Positions 1 to 9,480 are shown, counted from the stretch's first letter. The stretch: DNA of 14,922 nt from Euperipatoides rowelli (GCA_003024985.2 PXIH01S0004543.1); one strand, 5' to 3'. Program-made: numbers and translations. Notes: a model not told the origin generated them from the letters alone.

Positions 1-183
1 AATACCAAACAACCTTAATAAACTTCCCTATCTCGCTTAAAATATCAACAGACCTACACTGTAGCTAGCTTCACTACTTTGTCGACCCATTTCAAAATAA
101 AAACAAACCAATTATAACAATTGAATACTAGCCTATACACTTATAGTTAAACTAAACAATACTTAAATCATCCATAAAATCAT

Positions 184-555
184 TCAACCTATGTTAAAAG
201 ATTCAACTGACTTAGATTCTACAACTTTTTCTGTTAAACCATTCCAAAATGATATAACTCTGTTGGAAAAAAACTTTTGGGCATTATAGTCTAGATCTAT
301 TAACTCTTAACTTGAATTTATGTCCCCTATTTCTACTATCTTCATTGAATTTAAAAAATTTATCATAAGGGGTATCTACTACCATTCCATTAATTATTTT
401 GAAAACTTGAATCATATCTCCCCTAAGCCTATGCCTTTCTAAAGAATATAACTTTAATGTTTTAAGTCTATCCGAATATGATAATCTACCAATAGGCCTA
501 CCTAATATTAACTTAGTAGCCCTTCTCTGTACTTTCTTCAATAAATCTATACAAC
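184..555 (-). mobile_element. 3' end of a 5'-truncated non-LTR retrotransposon (LINE)
   Basis: On the minus strand, 284-541 is open for 85 codons and reads as the segment just after the RT domain. It starts KKVQRRATK, followed by YSDRLKTLKLYSLERHRLRGD and then FKIINGM (shown in pieces; key residues VQRRATK, RLRGD). This is the usual tail of Jockey/CR1-superclade LINE proteins. The frame breaks near 288-292. The next frame continues the same family pattern (KFFSNRVISFWNGL, then a VESKSVESFN-like end) down to a stop at 184-186. Upstream the frame stays open for a few codons (IDLLKKVQ) and is lost near 555, so the copy is 5'-truncated. It has no RT catalytic core. It is a separate copy from the LINE at 826-2450, because both contain the C-terminal part. 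Recognition of a LINE tail is secure; the exact clade is not. Confidence 0.8.
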
Positions 556-825
556 ACTTTGATTTATTAAAATGTTAATGCGATTTATAAATTTTACTTT
601 AAGTGCCAAATCATAAAGTTTTATCCCCCCCCCCCCCCACCAGTTATCAGTTTCTAGCCACTGTTTCAACCTAATGGGTGTTTTACAAGTAGTTTTGTCA
701 GATAATAAATAGACTCAGAATAAATCATATACTTTTGGCTATATACAATAAATATACATGGTATTAGAAAATTTGTAAATTTAAAACATAATATAAATTA
801 AACTCTAAATGGAAATGCTTATTTG
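542..825. other. Non-coding gap between two LINE remnants, with a C14 homopolymer
   Basis: No gene is seen here. It is AT-rich sequence with a run of 14 C at 625-638, rare in such an AT-rich window. It probably includes 3' untranslated sequence of the LINE to its right, whose last readable codon lies at 826. Confidence 0.5.
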
Positions 826-2450
826 TCAATGGTCTAGATCAATCAAATGTGGTTTAAATAGGATATAGTCAGTATTCGAGTGTTCCATCCAGAAGAAATT
901 TGTAAAATTTAAATCTGAAAATGGTTCTTGTTTTTTAATTTCTAATTTCGCTTGGGATGGAATTCCAGATTTTTGGGGCCACATGTTGAAACCATTGGTT
1001 AGCCAGAGACAAATTTATGTGGGAGAGCATTAGATTTCCTTTTTTACTACCTCTTGTGGTTATTGAGTGATTTGTAGGTTGAGGAATCAGTAAATCTATT
1101 AATTTTTGTGGTGCATAGTTGTTCATGCATTTCCAAATCAGGATGCCATAGTGTAGCTTTCCTTTATTTTCCAGGGATAGCCAGTTTAATTCTCTTTTGG
1201 CCTCAGTTGCACTCGATTTCCCTCCACCAAACACTATAACCCTTGCCGAGGAGTTAGCGACAACCTGAAGGGAGTTCTTTAGACCAGCTCCTAGACCGTA
1301 CCAAACTCAACTGTATCTCCAGAGTTAAGTTTGGAAGCTATAAGGGCATCGTATACTACCAGTACCATAACTCCTTTCTGGTTAAATAATCGCGTAGTCT
1401 GTATAGAAGCTTTACCTTGTTTTTAGTTTCCTTTATCACATGATTAACCTGAATATCCCATTTCAGAAAGCAGTCAACATAGATTCCCAGGATTTTAATA
1501 AAAGGTGAAAATTCGACTAGNTGACNGTTAAATTTAAAGCTAAAGTGAGAAGCTTTTCTTTTTATCAGGTTTTGCTTAGAACCTATGATTGTGCAAGTTG
1601 TTGTTTTTTCGTTAAGTCTCATGTTGTTAACAGTTAACCATTTTTGAACAGTATTTAAGTTTGGAATCATATCACAAGTGTGGCTACATCATGACCTACA
1701 GAGGACAAAACTATGTCATCTGCAAAGAGATGAATACTTCCCTTATTTAGACTTTCAGGCAGATNNTTAATAAANATAAGGAACAACAAGGGACCTAAGA
1801 CGGATCCCTGGGGGACTCCTGAGATAATATTACTTTGATCAGAAAATGTATTCCTCAATTTAACTAGTTGGGATCTGTCAGTCATATAACTAATAATCCA
1901 AGTTAAAGCAGAACCAGAAATACCTAAAGATCTCAATTTAGTGATCAGTTGACTATGGTTTAAGCTGTCAAATGCCTTTTTGAGTTCCAAAGTTACTACA
2001 GTAGTCATGAGACCCCTGTCTATTGCAGAGAGCCACTCTGTTGTTTGTAGCAGAAGACTTGTTTCGACAGAGTGGAATTTCGAAATCCACTTTGGTAAGG
2101 GGATAAAAAAAATATGTCTTCCAAGTAGGTAGATATTTGGAATTTTATAAATTTTTCCAGTGTTTTTCCTAACAAGGAAAGCATAGATATAGCCCTATAA
2201 TTATTGGGGTCATTTCGATCTCCTTTCTTAAAAATGGGAGAAACGTTTGCGGTTTTCCATTTTAAGGTAAAGTAACCCTTGATCAGGGACATATTGAATA
2301 AATATGTTATTATATCGGTTGTCATTGGTAGAAAGAGTTTAAAAATTTTTGGGCTGAGATCATCAGGTCCTGAACCAGATGAGTCAGGGATTGAATTAAT
2401 TAAATTAATTACTTCAGATGTTTTGATCATGGAAAATCTATTAAGACCAC
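826..2450 (-). mobile_element. Degenerate non-LTR retrotransposon (LINE), RT and C-terminal region, frameshifted
   Basis: Minus-strand frames read in order through a LINE ORF2-type protein. 2430-2064 carries the N-terminal RT part (SGPDDLSPKI, then VSPIFKKGDRNDPNNYRAIS, LLGKTLEK, YQSGFR). The pattern then shifts frame near 2065 and continues (TSLLLQTTEWLSAI) into the palm at 2008-1667 (KKAFDSLNHSQL, SGVPQGSVLGPLLF, LFADDIVL, with FADD encoded at 1715-1726). Another shift leads to the thumb at 1670-1356 (LNTVQKWL...NNMRLNEKT, ILGIYVD). Broken frames at 1340-1235 (DALIASKLN, LQVVANSSARVI) lead to 1234-935 (KRELNWLSL, TRGSKKGNLML, IWNSIPSEIR), and a last frame runs to a stop at 826. The position usually holding the first catalytic Asp of motif A reads Glu (LELKKAFD), so the copy is dead even apart from frameshifts. 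No endonuclease domain is visible to the right. Ambiguous bases sit at 1521, 1526, 1765-1766 and 1775. It is a Jockey/CR1-like superclade LINE by motif style. Confidence 0.88.
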
Positions 2451-2479
2451 AGATAGAAGCTGGGCTTATCCTTTGCCCT

Positions 2480-2504
2480 AAAGTGTTAAATTATTTAACA
2501 CTTT
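2480..2504. repeat. Perfect 11-bp-arm hairpin at the broken 5' end of the LINE
   Basis: AAAGTGTTAAA and TTTAACACTTT face each other around a 3-nt TTA spacer. It lies just beyond the point where the LINE reading frame is lost on the minus strand. Confidence 0.7.
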
Positions 2505-3532
2505 ATGTTGTTTGGCTCAGAGTGGTTGAAGTGCTATACACCAAAAAACCATTTTAAACCTTGGGTAATGGTGGTTAGCTGTAAATAATTTTATACTCAC
2601 CAAGGTGAGAAAGACCAATGACCAATATTTATATTCCACAGCATGTATTTCATACAATGGAACCAGGGTCCTTAGACTTTAGGGTCACATGTGATCAGCA
2701 TACAATTGTTTTAGAGGTAGTAATATGTATATACAGTGTGTAGCCTAATGACCACTTTCCACTGACTATGAACCAGCTATCATTAACATGGGTCATTTAA
2801 TTTAATCTTGGTACACATACAATATTATAATCCTTCAAAAAAACTGGAACTTTGAAGTCTTTAACTTAGTAGTTTGCATATTTAGGCTACACACATTCAC
2901 ACTAGAACCTAAGGACAGTAATGTGGTCAGACTAAAGTCCAATAGGATTAATAGAAATCCTAGCACAAAGGCAAATAAAAGGTCAGCTAGAAATCATATC
3001 ATTTTCAAGTAAATTATTGGCTTTCAAAAAAAAAAAAAATTTAAATAATAGTTAGACCATGGTCATAGTGCATTAGGATATAGGCTAATCTACAATATAT
3101 GTATTGATTAAAATTCAATATCATTACTAACCACAAACCATTTATCATAATCCTAAAGCAAAAATTGTCTTAGCCTATATGAAATTCCACATTAAAAAAA
3201 AAAACTACCAAGAAATTAGAAAACCATGGAAAAACTCATTATGGAAAAAGCATGAAAATTTAGCCCACCAAAGTGTTAAACTATATGACTTTTATGTCCT
3301 TTATTATATGATATATAAATTTAAGGCTCCTAAAATGATTTGTTATGAAATTGTACTATTATTGTATCACCAAGGAATCCATTACTGTATTGAATATATA
3401 CTGCATTGTAACTGAAAATGAAAATATAAATATTTTTTTTAAAAAAACAGAGGAACATGAAGAATTTTTAGCAGAAGAAATAACCACCAAAAAAAAAAAA
3501 AAATTGGAAGAAATCGCCACTCATATAGTTAA
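2505..3532. other. Non-coding AT-rich stretch
   Basis: No gene is supported. Small hairpins occur, for example CTCACC-AA-GGTGAG near 2598-2611 and a TAGGATT/AATCCTA pair near 2942-2961. There are A-runs at 3026-3038, 3193-3202 and 3488-3502. Short open frames around 3179-3632 are lysine-, isoleucine- and tyrosine-rich translations of A/T runs and show no family resemblance. Confidence 0.5.
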
Positions 3533-4426
3533 AGGTCAAAATGTAACGGGTTTTTTTTTTATTTATTTATTTATTATCGACTTTAAAAGATTTTTACTAA
3601 AAAAAATTTCCACCAGAAAAAAAAAAAATTAAAAAAAAAAAAAGTTATTTACAATTCAATTTTTAAAATAATTGTCTTTAGCTCCTCCCCCTTTAAACAA
3701 TATTGTGCACTGTACACACCAGGGGAAGTATTTTGTGACATCAGATCATAGGCTATAAATGAATACAGCTTGCTATACTTAACTATAGAATATTTGCTAT
3801 CTTTGTCAGCATAAGCCTGGATATCATATGGACTAAGTGTTTTACTTGTAAAAAATCATAATCAAATTCATCCTTTGTGCTATTATGGTCCAATTTGTTT
3901 TGTTAAAAAAAAACAAAATGACCTTTAATACAAGTTGAACATACCTCTATTTACATGTTAAATCATTACAAAGAAAACAGCTGTAGAGACTATTTCATCA
4001 ATTTAATCTCAAACCCCCAAAAACTGTGAAAGCTTCAATCTGTAATCTCAGACTCATGATAGCAAGTCTTAATTTTATCTTTAAATACCTTTTTTTTTAT
4101 GGATTTTAAATTATTTTATTCCAGTGGTATTTTTTTTATAGTAATTATCTTTGAAAATCAATAATAAAAAATTTAAAAAATCTGTTACATTTGACCTTTA
4201 TGTATAGCAAGCTCCATTCATCTCTGAACAATGATGTCACAAAATATCTCCCCTGGTGTATACAGTTGACAATGTTGTTTTAAGGGTGAGGAGCTACAGA
4301 CAATTATTTTAAAAATTGAATTTATTGTAAATAACTATTTTTTTTTTATTTTTTTTTCTAGTGGATATTTTTTTAGTAAAAATCTTTAAAAATCAATAAT
4401 AAAAAAAAAATTGTTACATTTGACCT
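3533..4426. repeat. Long imperfect inverted repeat, possible foldback or MITE-like element
   Basis: The left arm (3533-3778) matches the reverse complement of the right arm (4202-4426) over almost its whole length, at about 80% by eye. Landmarks in the left arm are AGGTCAAAATGTAAC at the outer edge, GATTTTTACTAAAAAAA, GTTATTTACAA, CAATTTTTAAAATAATTGTC, ACACCAGGGGA, TATTTTGTGACATCA and AGCTTGCTATA at the inner edge. All return in reverse order in the right arm. The spacer is about 423 bp and carries no ORF. I found no clean target duplication outside the arms. The outer part of the right arm also occurs a second time, in direct orientation, at 4121-4196. Confidence 0.85.
4121..4196. repeat. 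Extra direct copy of the outer part of the right arm
   Basis: This stretch shares CAGTGG/TAGTGG, AAAATCAATAATAAAAAA and TGTTACATTTGACCT with 4358-4426, in the same orientation. The two copies flank the inner right arm (4202-4345). The order is therefore outer copy, inner arm, outer copy, which suggests a nested insertion or local duplication. Confidence 0.75.
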
Positions 4427-4779
4427 GTAATCTATTACAAACACTCAATAATGAAAAAAATAACTCGAAATAAAAAAAATAGTGTTTATTTACCAAAGAC
4501 TCAATGACAAAACAGTTCAAATCAAGGCTTTAGTAGTCTATAGTTAATTCTTGATTTAAGGGGACATGCTACCAATTAGATTAAAATTTTTATTTAAATA
4601 GTTAGAAATCTAAGTTTGGTATATGTACGCGTAGCCTACTCCTTAAGCCATGATTATTCATGTAAAAAAAATATTAATTATGGGCATATAATTATGCAAA
4701 TGAGCAGCCATCTTGGATTTTTATAGCATTACTAAAATCCAAATGAAAAAAAAGTGAAGAGAGATACAAGCAATTCATA

Positions 4780-4952
4780 AATGTTTGTATGGAGAAAGAT
4801 TTGTAAAAAAAAAAGAGTAGTTTTTTTATATGCTACCGTAATTCTTTAAAATATTACAAATATTTTTAAAGTATTTTGTACCGGTAATTAATGTTTTTTT
4901 TTTCTTAAAAAATTTACTTGAATTTTGCAATTTTTTTCTCCATACAAACATT
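4780..4952. repeat. 18-bp perfect inverted repeat inside the TTAA element
   Basis: AATGTTTGTATGGAGAAA at 4780-4797 is the exact reverse complement of 4935-4952. The 137-nt spacer itself holds a CTTTAAAATATT/AATATTTTTAAAG foldback around 4850-4872 and the related words TACCGTAAT and TACCGGTAAT. Confidence 0.75.
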
Positions 4953-5418
4953 CTAAATATAGCCTAGTTCTGTAAAAATTTACAAATTTTCTTAATATCT
5001 TTAGCCAATTTTAAAACATTTAACTTTTGCTATGACAATCTGGCCGAATTTCACATTATGAGAAAAAGCTAAGCTGTTTATGTTGATAATTTTCAGGATT
5101 AAAATGTTTTTCTTAAAAATTAAAGTGAATTTTAAATTTAATTTCAATATTTTTTAGTGGATAAATACCAATCAGATAGTATCTTTTAAAAAATATTACT
5201 TAACAAATTTGAGAATTTGCAAAATGTCCTGTTGTTCGGTAGATGTAAACAAACAAAATACAAAAAATCGCAAAAGTCTCGCCAAGATCTCGTTTCACAA
5301 TGTTTTTCTTCTTCTTTATTCTTTAATTATGGATAGGCTTTAAATGGCATTAAAATGCTTAAAATTAAATTAAAAGCAATGTTTGAAAATATTAAGTAAA
5401 TTGTTTAGAAATTGAAAT

Positions 5419-5473
5419 TTCACAAGACTTTGGCTGTTTGCATTTAGTGGGCTAAATGCAAAGATCTTGTGAA
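5419..5473. repeat. Interrupted palindrome inside the TTAA element
   Basis: The inner stem is TTTGCATTTAG (5437-5447) with CTAAATGCAAA (5452-5462) around a TGGG loop. The outer stem is TTCACAAG (5419-5426) with CTTGTGAA (5466-5473). The left side carries a few extra unpaired bases between the two stems. Confidence 0.75.
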
Positions 5474-5563
5474 GAAATAGTATCTTGATATTTGGTCGAT
5501 TAGCTAATAGCAAGACTTTCTAAACGTCATATTCAAAAGGAACCAATAACAATGCTTCTAGCA

Positions 5564-5589
5564 TTTAAAGGTCTGAAAAGACCTTTAAA
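5564..5589. repeat. 11-bp perfect hairpin inside the TTAA element
   Basis: TTTAAAGGTCT (5564-5574) and AGACCTTTAAA (5579-5589) pair around a GAAA loop. Adding one bulge extends the stem by GCA/TGC on the outside. Confidence 0.75.
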
Positions 5590-5970
5590 TTGCCTTTTTT
5601 AAAAGACAGAGTTTCTATCGTTTCTCCTTTATTCTACTTGCTTGTGACGTATTTCATGTCATTAGAAATGTAAACAAGAAGGTTCAAAGTTTCATTTAAT
5701 TTAAAACATGAAGTCCTAGCTTAAGAGATAGCAGTTTTTCCACCTATTATAAATATGTCTTTTTACGGGTTTTATTTTCATAAATCTTTCCTTTTAACTA
5801 TTTTATGGTCTTAATAAAATGTGTTTTACTCATAGATTTTTTTATTTTAAATGATTTTATTTTGAAAGTAGATAAGTTTAGGCTATCTAGGTAAAAAAAA
5901 AAAAAACCTCAAAATTCATTGGATATTTTTTTCCCATTTTCGTCCTGCAATTGTTAGCGTGTCCCCTTAA

Positions 5971-6166
5971 AATGGCATTGCGTTCTTGGACTTGGCATGT
6001 AAATCAAATATTTTTTTCTATAGCAAATGATGGAAATGTTAAGAGAGGAAACGATGGGGTAAAAATTGGCTATTTGTTATAGGCCTACTAACAATTACGA
6101 AGCTTTTGTTAGGTTATTTTGCTAAAAAAATTATGCCCACCTCTAGATGTGCGGTACCAGAAAAGA
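5971..6166. other. Short non-coding interval
   Basis: This is AT-rich sequence between the TTAA element and the LTR candidate. It contains one TAGGCCTA word and a weak CTAACAA/TTGTTAG pair near 6085-6113. No gene is seen. Confidence 0.4.
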
Positions 6167-6705
6167 TGTGGGTATTTATTTATTTATGCTAATTATCATG
6201 AGGAGTTATCTTCCAAGAAAGGGTGCGACTAAGATAATAAATCTCTGAGCTTTGCTGGTTACGCTGTCTTTCTGTGCTGAGTACCATCACTTTAACATCA
6301 TCCATTAGTAAAGTAATTTAATTTCATCTTCATCAGTCATGCTTGACCAGCAGGCCACTTACTGTATTTCTTATAAAACATGTAATGTTCACAAATCATT
6401 CTTTCAACATGGTAGTTACTACTACCCTTGTCTATTAAGTTTGTATCCACTTTTGTTGGGGTAGCTCATTACACCTATCCGTTCACCAATAACTCGGTAA
6501 GTTATTTTATTTTACTTACCACACTGTACGTTGTTTTATATAATAGTGCCAGCTTTTATTTACAACCACAACCAGTTTTTATTCCTTATTTCATTTTAGT
6601 AGGCTATAGCGTGAGCCAGGGTCTACGTTCTGTGTCGACCAGAACGTTATAAACTTTTGAAGCTGTGTTATAAAATAATGAATAAATCTGTCTCTGACTC
6701 CCACA
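6167..6705 (+). mobile_element. Possible solo LTR (539 bp)
   Basis: The stretch begins TGTGGG and ends CCCACA, the short TG...CA inverted termini typical of LTRs. Toward the 3' end it has an 8-bp hairpin (ACGTTCTG with CAGAACGT) and then AATAAA at 6681, 24 bases before the end, which would fit a polyadenylation site. Base composition is less A/T-monotonous than the surroundings. Against it: the flanking five bases (AAAGA before, TTTTA after) do not match, there is no recognisable primer-binding site, and no gag or pol follows. It may instead be a decayed DNA element or ordinary unique sequence. Confidence 0.35.
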
Positions 6706-7284
6706 TTTTAAGGAAAACGATGTAACTTACATACCCTATTATATCATTTTAAACAGCTTTTCATTGTGGCGAGGATGTTTATTTTAAAATAGCCTAAGCA
6801 GAATTTTTTTAATTATTATTATATACCGGTAAATTAAAATGAATGAAATAGAGTAAATGAATTAATATCTTTAACACTATGACACGTTTGTGCAAAAACG
6901 GAGGAAGATAAATATCACTCCTGACTACATTCATGTAATTGAAGATTGGTAATTAATAGTAAAATTTGTGCTATTCCAAAAGTGTTCGTTTTGGTCAGTG
7001 ATACTGCCAGCCCCACGAGAGTAACCTACTTCTGGTATTAAGGGCTATACAGTATATATACCAACCATGTTATGGACAACATCCTATGGCTCACACATAG
7101 TCTGAACAGGATATCACATGACAACAAATCACTAGACATTAAAGGAACATAAACATTTTTGATGATTAGAAGTAAAATATTTCTAGTTTAAATTTTTGTG
7201 TATTATTACGATTCCTTTCTCTTAGTTTCTTTGCCCCTCGGCATTACTTTCTTTTAATCTAAGAGTTACCCTAGAACATTGGTC
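6706..7284. other. Non-coding stretch
   Basis: No gene or recognisable repeat is seen. A modest CTCTTAG/CTAAGAG inverted pair brackets 7221-7266, and there are two TAGCCTA/ACCGGTA-type words. Confidence 0.4.
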
Positions 7285-7441
7285 AAGTGCGCAAGCGCAC
7301 TTCTTTGTTTGGGAAGAAAAAATGGTGGTGCCCTTGTTCGGTGAACTTTAGATTTACCACAATGAACTGTAAACTGCCCAGACGCACTTGTTTGGCTAGA
7401 ATTTTAAAAGACTGTTTTTCAAAATGGTGCACTTATTTGGG
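7285..7441. repeat. 18-bp near-palindrome followed by short diverged repeats
   Basis: AAGTGCGCAAGCGCACTT at 7285-7302 has 8-bp arms around a central AA. It resembles an NRF-1 site (GCGCAYGCGC) with one mismatch. The word CGCACTT...TTTGG from its right half recurs at 7383-7395 and as GTGCACTTATTTGGG at 7427-7441. AAAATGGTG precedes GC-containing words at 7319 and 7421, and GGTGCACTTT appears once more at 7554-7563. This looks like a locally duplicated module in a patch richer in GC than its surroundings. Confidence 0.5.
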
Positions 7442-7679
7442 TTACATGGGCAGACTCTCCTGAACGATGAGGTAAAAACTAGGGGGCGCAGTTGCATGGC
7501 ACAGCTTGATTTCTTTCAGAGTGATCAAAAAGTTTAAGTGTGATGCCGATGCCGGTGCACTTTACCTAACTTTGGCCTTAACTAGGGGTTAGATGCCGTT
7601 TGATGTCATTTTATGGTACTTGCATTTGACAACTATATTCGGTTTAATAATCAACCATTTAGTGCAGTACTTCACTAAT

Positions 7680-7687
7680 AATTAGAC
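7680..7687. repeat. Left 8-bp target site duplication (AATTAGAC)
   Basis: It is identical to 8038-8045 and directly abuts the CAGGGG terminus. An 8-bp duplication is diagnostic of hAT-superfamily insertion. Confidence 0.9.
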
Positions 7688-8037
7688 CAGGGGTTCCCAA
7701 CCTTTTAGTACCCTAGAGAACATTCTAAAATATTGTTAGGGTGGCGGGCACCATCTATATTTTCTGTATGACAAAAATATATGCACAGATGTCAAAAACG
7801 TGATAGAATGTGGATTGTATCGCCTGTATTTAGACAATTCTCTATCCATCCCCACCACTACTCAATTTGGCATCTGTGTACATTGCATTCATGTTCGTCG
7901 GCATTAACTTTACAATGGGATCCGAGCACTGCCAAGTTAACGTGGACAAGCTTTCGTATTGTGGTCGAATAGCGGTGGGCACATACAAATGATCGACGAC
8001 TGCCATGGTGCCCACGGCCACAGGGTTGGAACCCCTG
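7688..8037. mobile_element. hAT-type MITE (350 bp) with perfect target duplication
   Basis: The left end reads CAGGGGTTCCCAACC and the right end, reverse-complemented, reads CAGGGGTTCCAACCC. These TIRs match apart from one C, and the style is that of hAT elements. The perfect 8-bp duplication AATTAGAC flanks both ends. The element is too short for a transposase and has no meaningful ORF. Near both ends it repeats the word GGGCACC (7746-7752 on the plus strand; the reverse complement at 8006-8012; a GTGGGCA at 7975-7981), a possible subterminal transposase-binding motif. It is more GC-rich than its surroundings, which fits relatively recent arrival. Confidence 0.93.
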
Positions 8038-8045
8038 AATTAGAC
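8038..8045. repeat. Right 8-bp target site duplication (AATTAGAC)
   Basis: This is an exact copy of 7680-7687 on the other side of the MITE. Confidence 0.9.
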
Positions 8046-9480
8046 AGTCTATTGTTATTTCCTTTTAATTGTTAAACAAGTGAGTGAAAAAAATTGTTAA
8101 AAAGAAAAAAACAAAACAAATTAAGTTAAAGCAGATCAAATTGCAAAATTCATATGTAGCCTACAGTAAATGTAAGCTTATTTAATAGACCTAAATAATA
8201 ATTTGTATATTTAATAGAATCTGCCATTATATTAAATCATAAATAAGCCGTTATTCTTTTGATTCTACAAGATAGTAAAGTTCATGGTGGCTTCATGACC
8301 TTGCCTAGAGCCTTAGCCTACTTAGAACAAGTAGTTTGATAAATGTAGCTAATTTAAATTATCCTAACCATTTTTGCTAATTATTTCTATCAGATAGGCT
8401 ATATAAGATGCAAATGTTATTTAACTAAATGACATTTAAATCAAACTTTCCCTTCAGCAATTTACTTATTTTTGTTTAGAATTTTAAAAAGCCAGAAGAT
8501 ATAACTAGTAATCTGACTAACAGGTATCCAGGTATAATTATTTCACTTCAAGTATGATGTATAGTCTTGCAACATATCAGCAGAATTAATTTTAGTCAGC
8601 TGATCACACTTACCAAAGTTGGAAGAATTCCTTTTTAAAACAAATTTTCAAACATTTTATGCACTCGATATAATTAACAAATAATTTAGTGTAAATTATA
8701 TGTTAATTATGAAGAGTCTAACGATTAAATTGCAAAAAAAAAAGTATGGAATGCTATCTAATGCCTGGTTTGAAACAGAAATATGGGGAAGAAAAGTGGA
8801 ATCTTTTGATGTTATACAGCTCAAAATAGTAGCCTACTAAATTAGTTTATTGAGTATCAAGTTACTTATTCAAGCATCCTAGCATTATTCACTCTAGATA
8901 TTTATTAATTATTCATCATAATTGCATTTGTAGGCTATAAAAAAAAAAGCTAGTAATTTATATAAAAGTGTAAATTTTTAATGATTAAGTTACTACATCA
9001 TGCCCCTAGGCCTAATCATCCGATTTTGACAATTTTGAAAATGAACATGTCACAATGCAATTTTGATCATTTTAAACTTTTTTCTACCCAGGACCAGTAA
9101 AAAAAAATTTCCCTTACAACATAGTAAACAAAATATGTGCTTGAAATCTGGGAGAATGGGTATTTCATCTGTTGCTATCTTGTCAATATTTAAAATAAAC
9201 CTTGTCACCAGAACAAAAAGCACCAGCCCTATGGACAAATAATAACTGGAATGATATTAATTGCTATAATAATGCTGATCTGTATTCATAATTAATGTAA
9301 ACTAAAGTTAAACTGATTTACATCAATTTGATTTTTAAAAATCCAAATTACTTAAATTAAGTATTTATTTTTAATTAACAGACTAATTTTATAATTAGTA
9401 AATTTTAATATTTTTTGTTTAATGTGGATTAACATCAAATTTACCAGATGGACTAAATAGTGGCACCAAGAAAGAAATAC
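8046..9480. other. Long AT-rich non-coding stretch, probably intronic
   Basis: I see no gene, RNA or clear transposon here. It contains frequent TAGCCTA/TAGGCTA words (8157, 8311, 8395, 8830, 8931, 9008) and small AT palindromes near 9340-9400 of the kind expected by chance. A 62-codon minus-strand frame at 9050-9238 has no family features. Confidence 0.5.

Larger units (their letters stand above)
4560..5966. mobile_element. TTAA-flanked TIR element, non-autonomous (about 1.4 kb)
   Basis: The left end reads TTAA then GGGGACATGCTACCAATT (from 4560). The right end, reverse-complemented, reads TTAA then GGGGACACGCTAACAATT (ending at 5966). The 18-nt TIRs differ at two positions and both ends abut TTAA (4556-4559 and 5967-5970). 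A TTAA target duplication is the rule for piggyBac elements. A TA-duplicating superfamily such as Tc1/mariner, with the TIR starting one or two bases earlier, remains possible. The interior has no ORF of useful length, so it is non-autonomous or decayed. It contains several inverted repeats (4780-4797 with 4935-4952; 5419-5473; 5564-5589) and an ATGCAAAT and a GCCATCTTG motif near 4690-4712. Confidence 0.65.

Noticed and set aside
2279-2557. 92-codon plus-strand open frame
   Set aside because: It is the antisense shadow of the LINE RT on the minus strand.
3270-3283. A second AAAGTGTTAAA matching the hairpin arm at 2480
   Set aside because: It is a single AT-rich 11-mer with no flanking similarity, so most likely chance.
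3179-3632. Two overlapping plus-strand open frames of 78 and 95 codons
   Set aside because: They translate A/T homopolymer-rich sequence and the second enters the inverted repeat. No domain is visible.
5031-5060. Minus-strand RPDC-like codons, considered as TBCA exon 3
   Set aside because: A stop lies four codons upstream and the expected flanking residues (ESRMM before, RRL after) are absent.
6428-6652. 74-codon plus-strand open frame
   Set aside because: It lies inside the LTR candidate and has no recognisable domain or suitable context.
7781-7972. 63-codon plus-strand open frame
   Set aside because: It lies wholly inside the 350-bp hAT MITE, which is non-coding.
9050-9238. 62-codon minus-strand open frame
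   Set aside because: It has no family features. A frame of this length is expected by chance in 15 kb of sequence.
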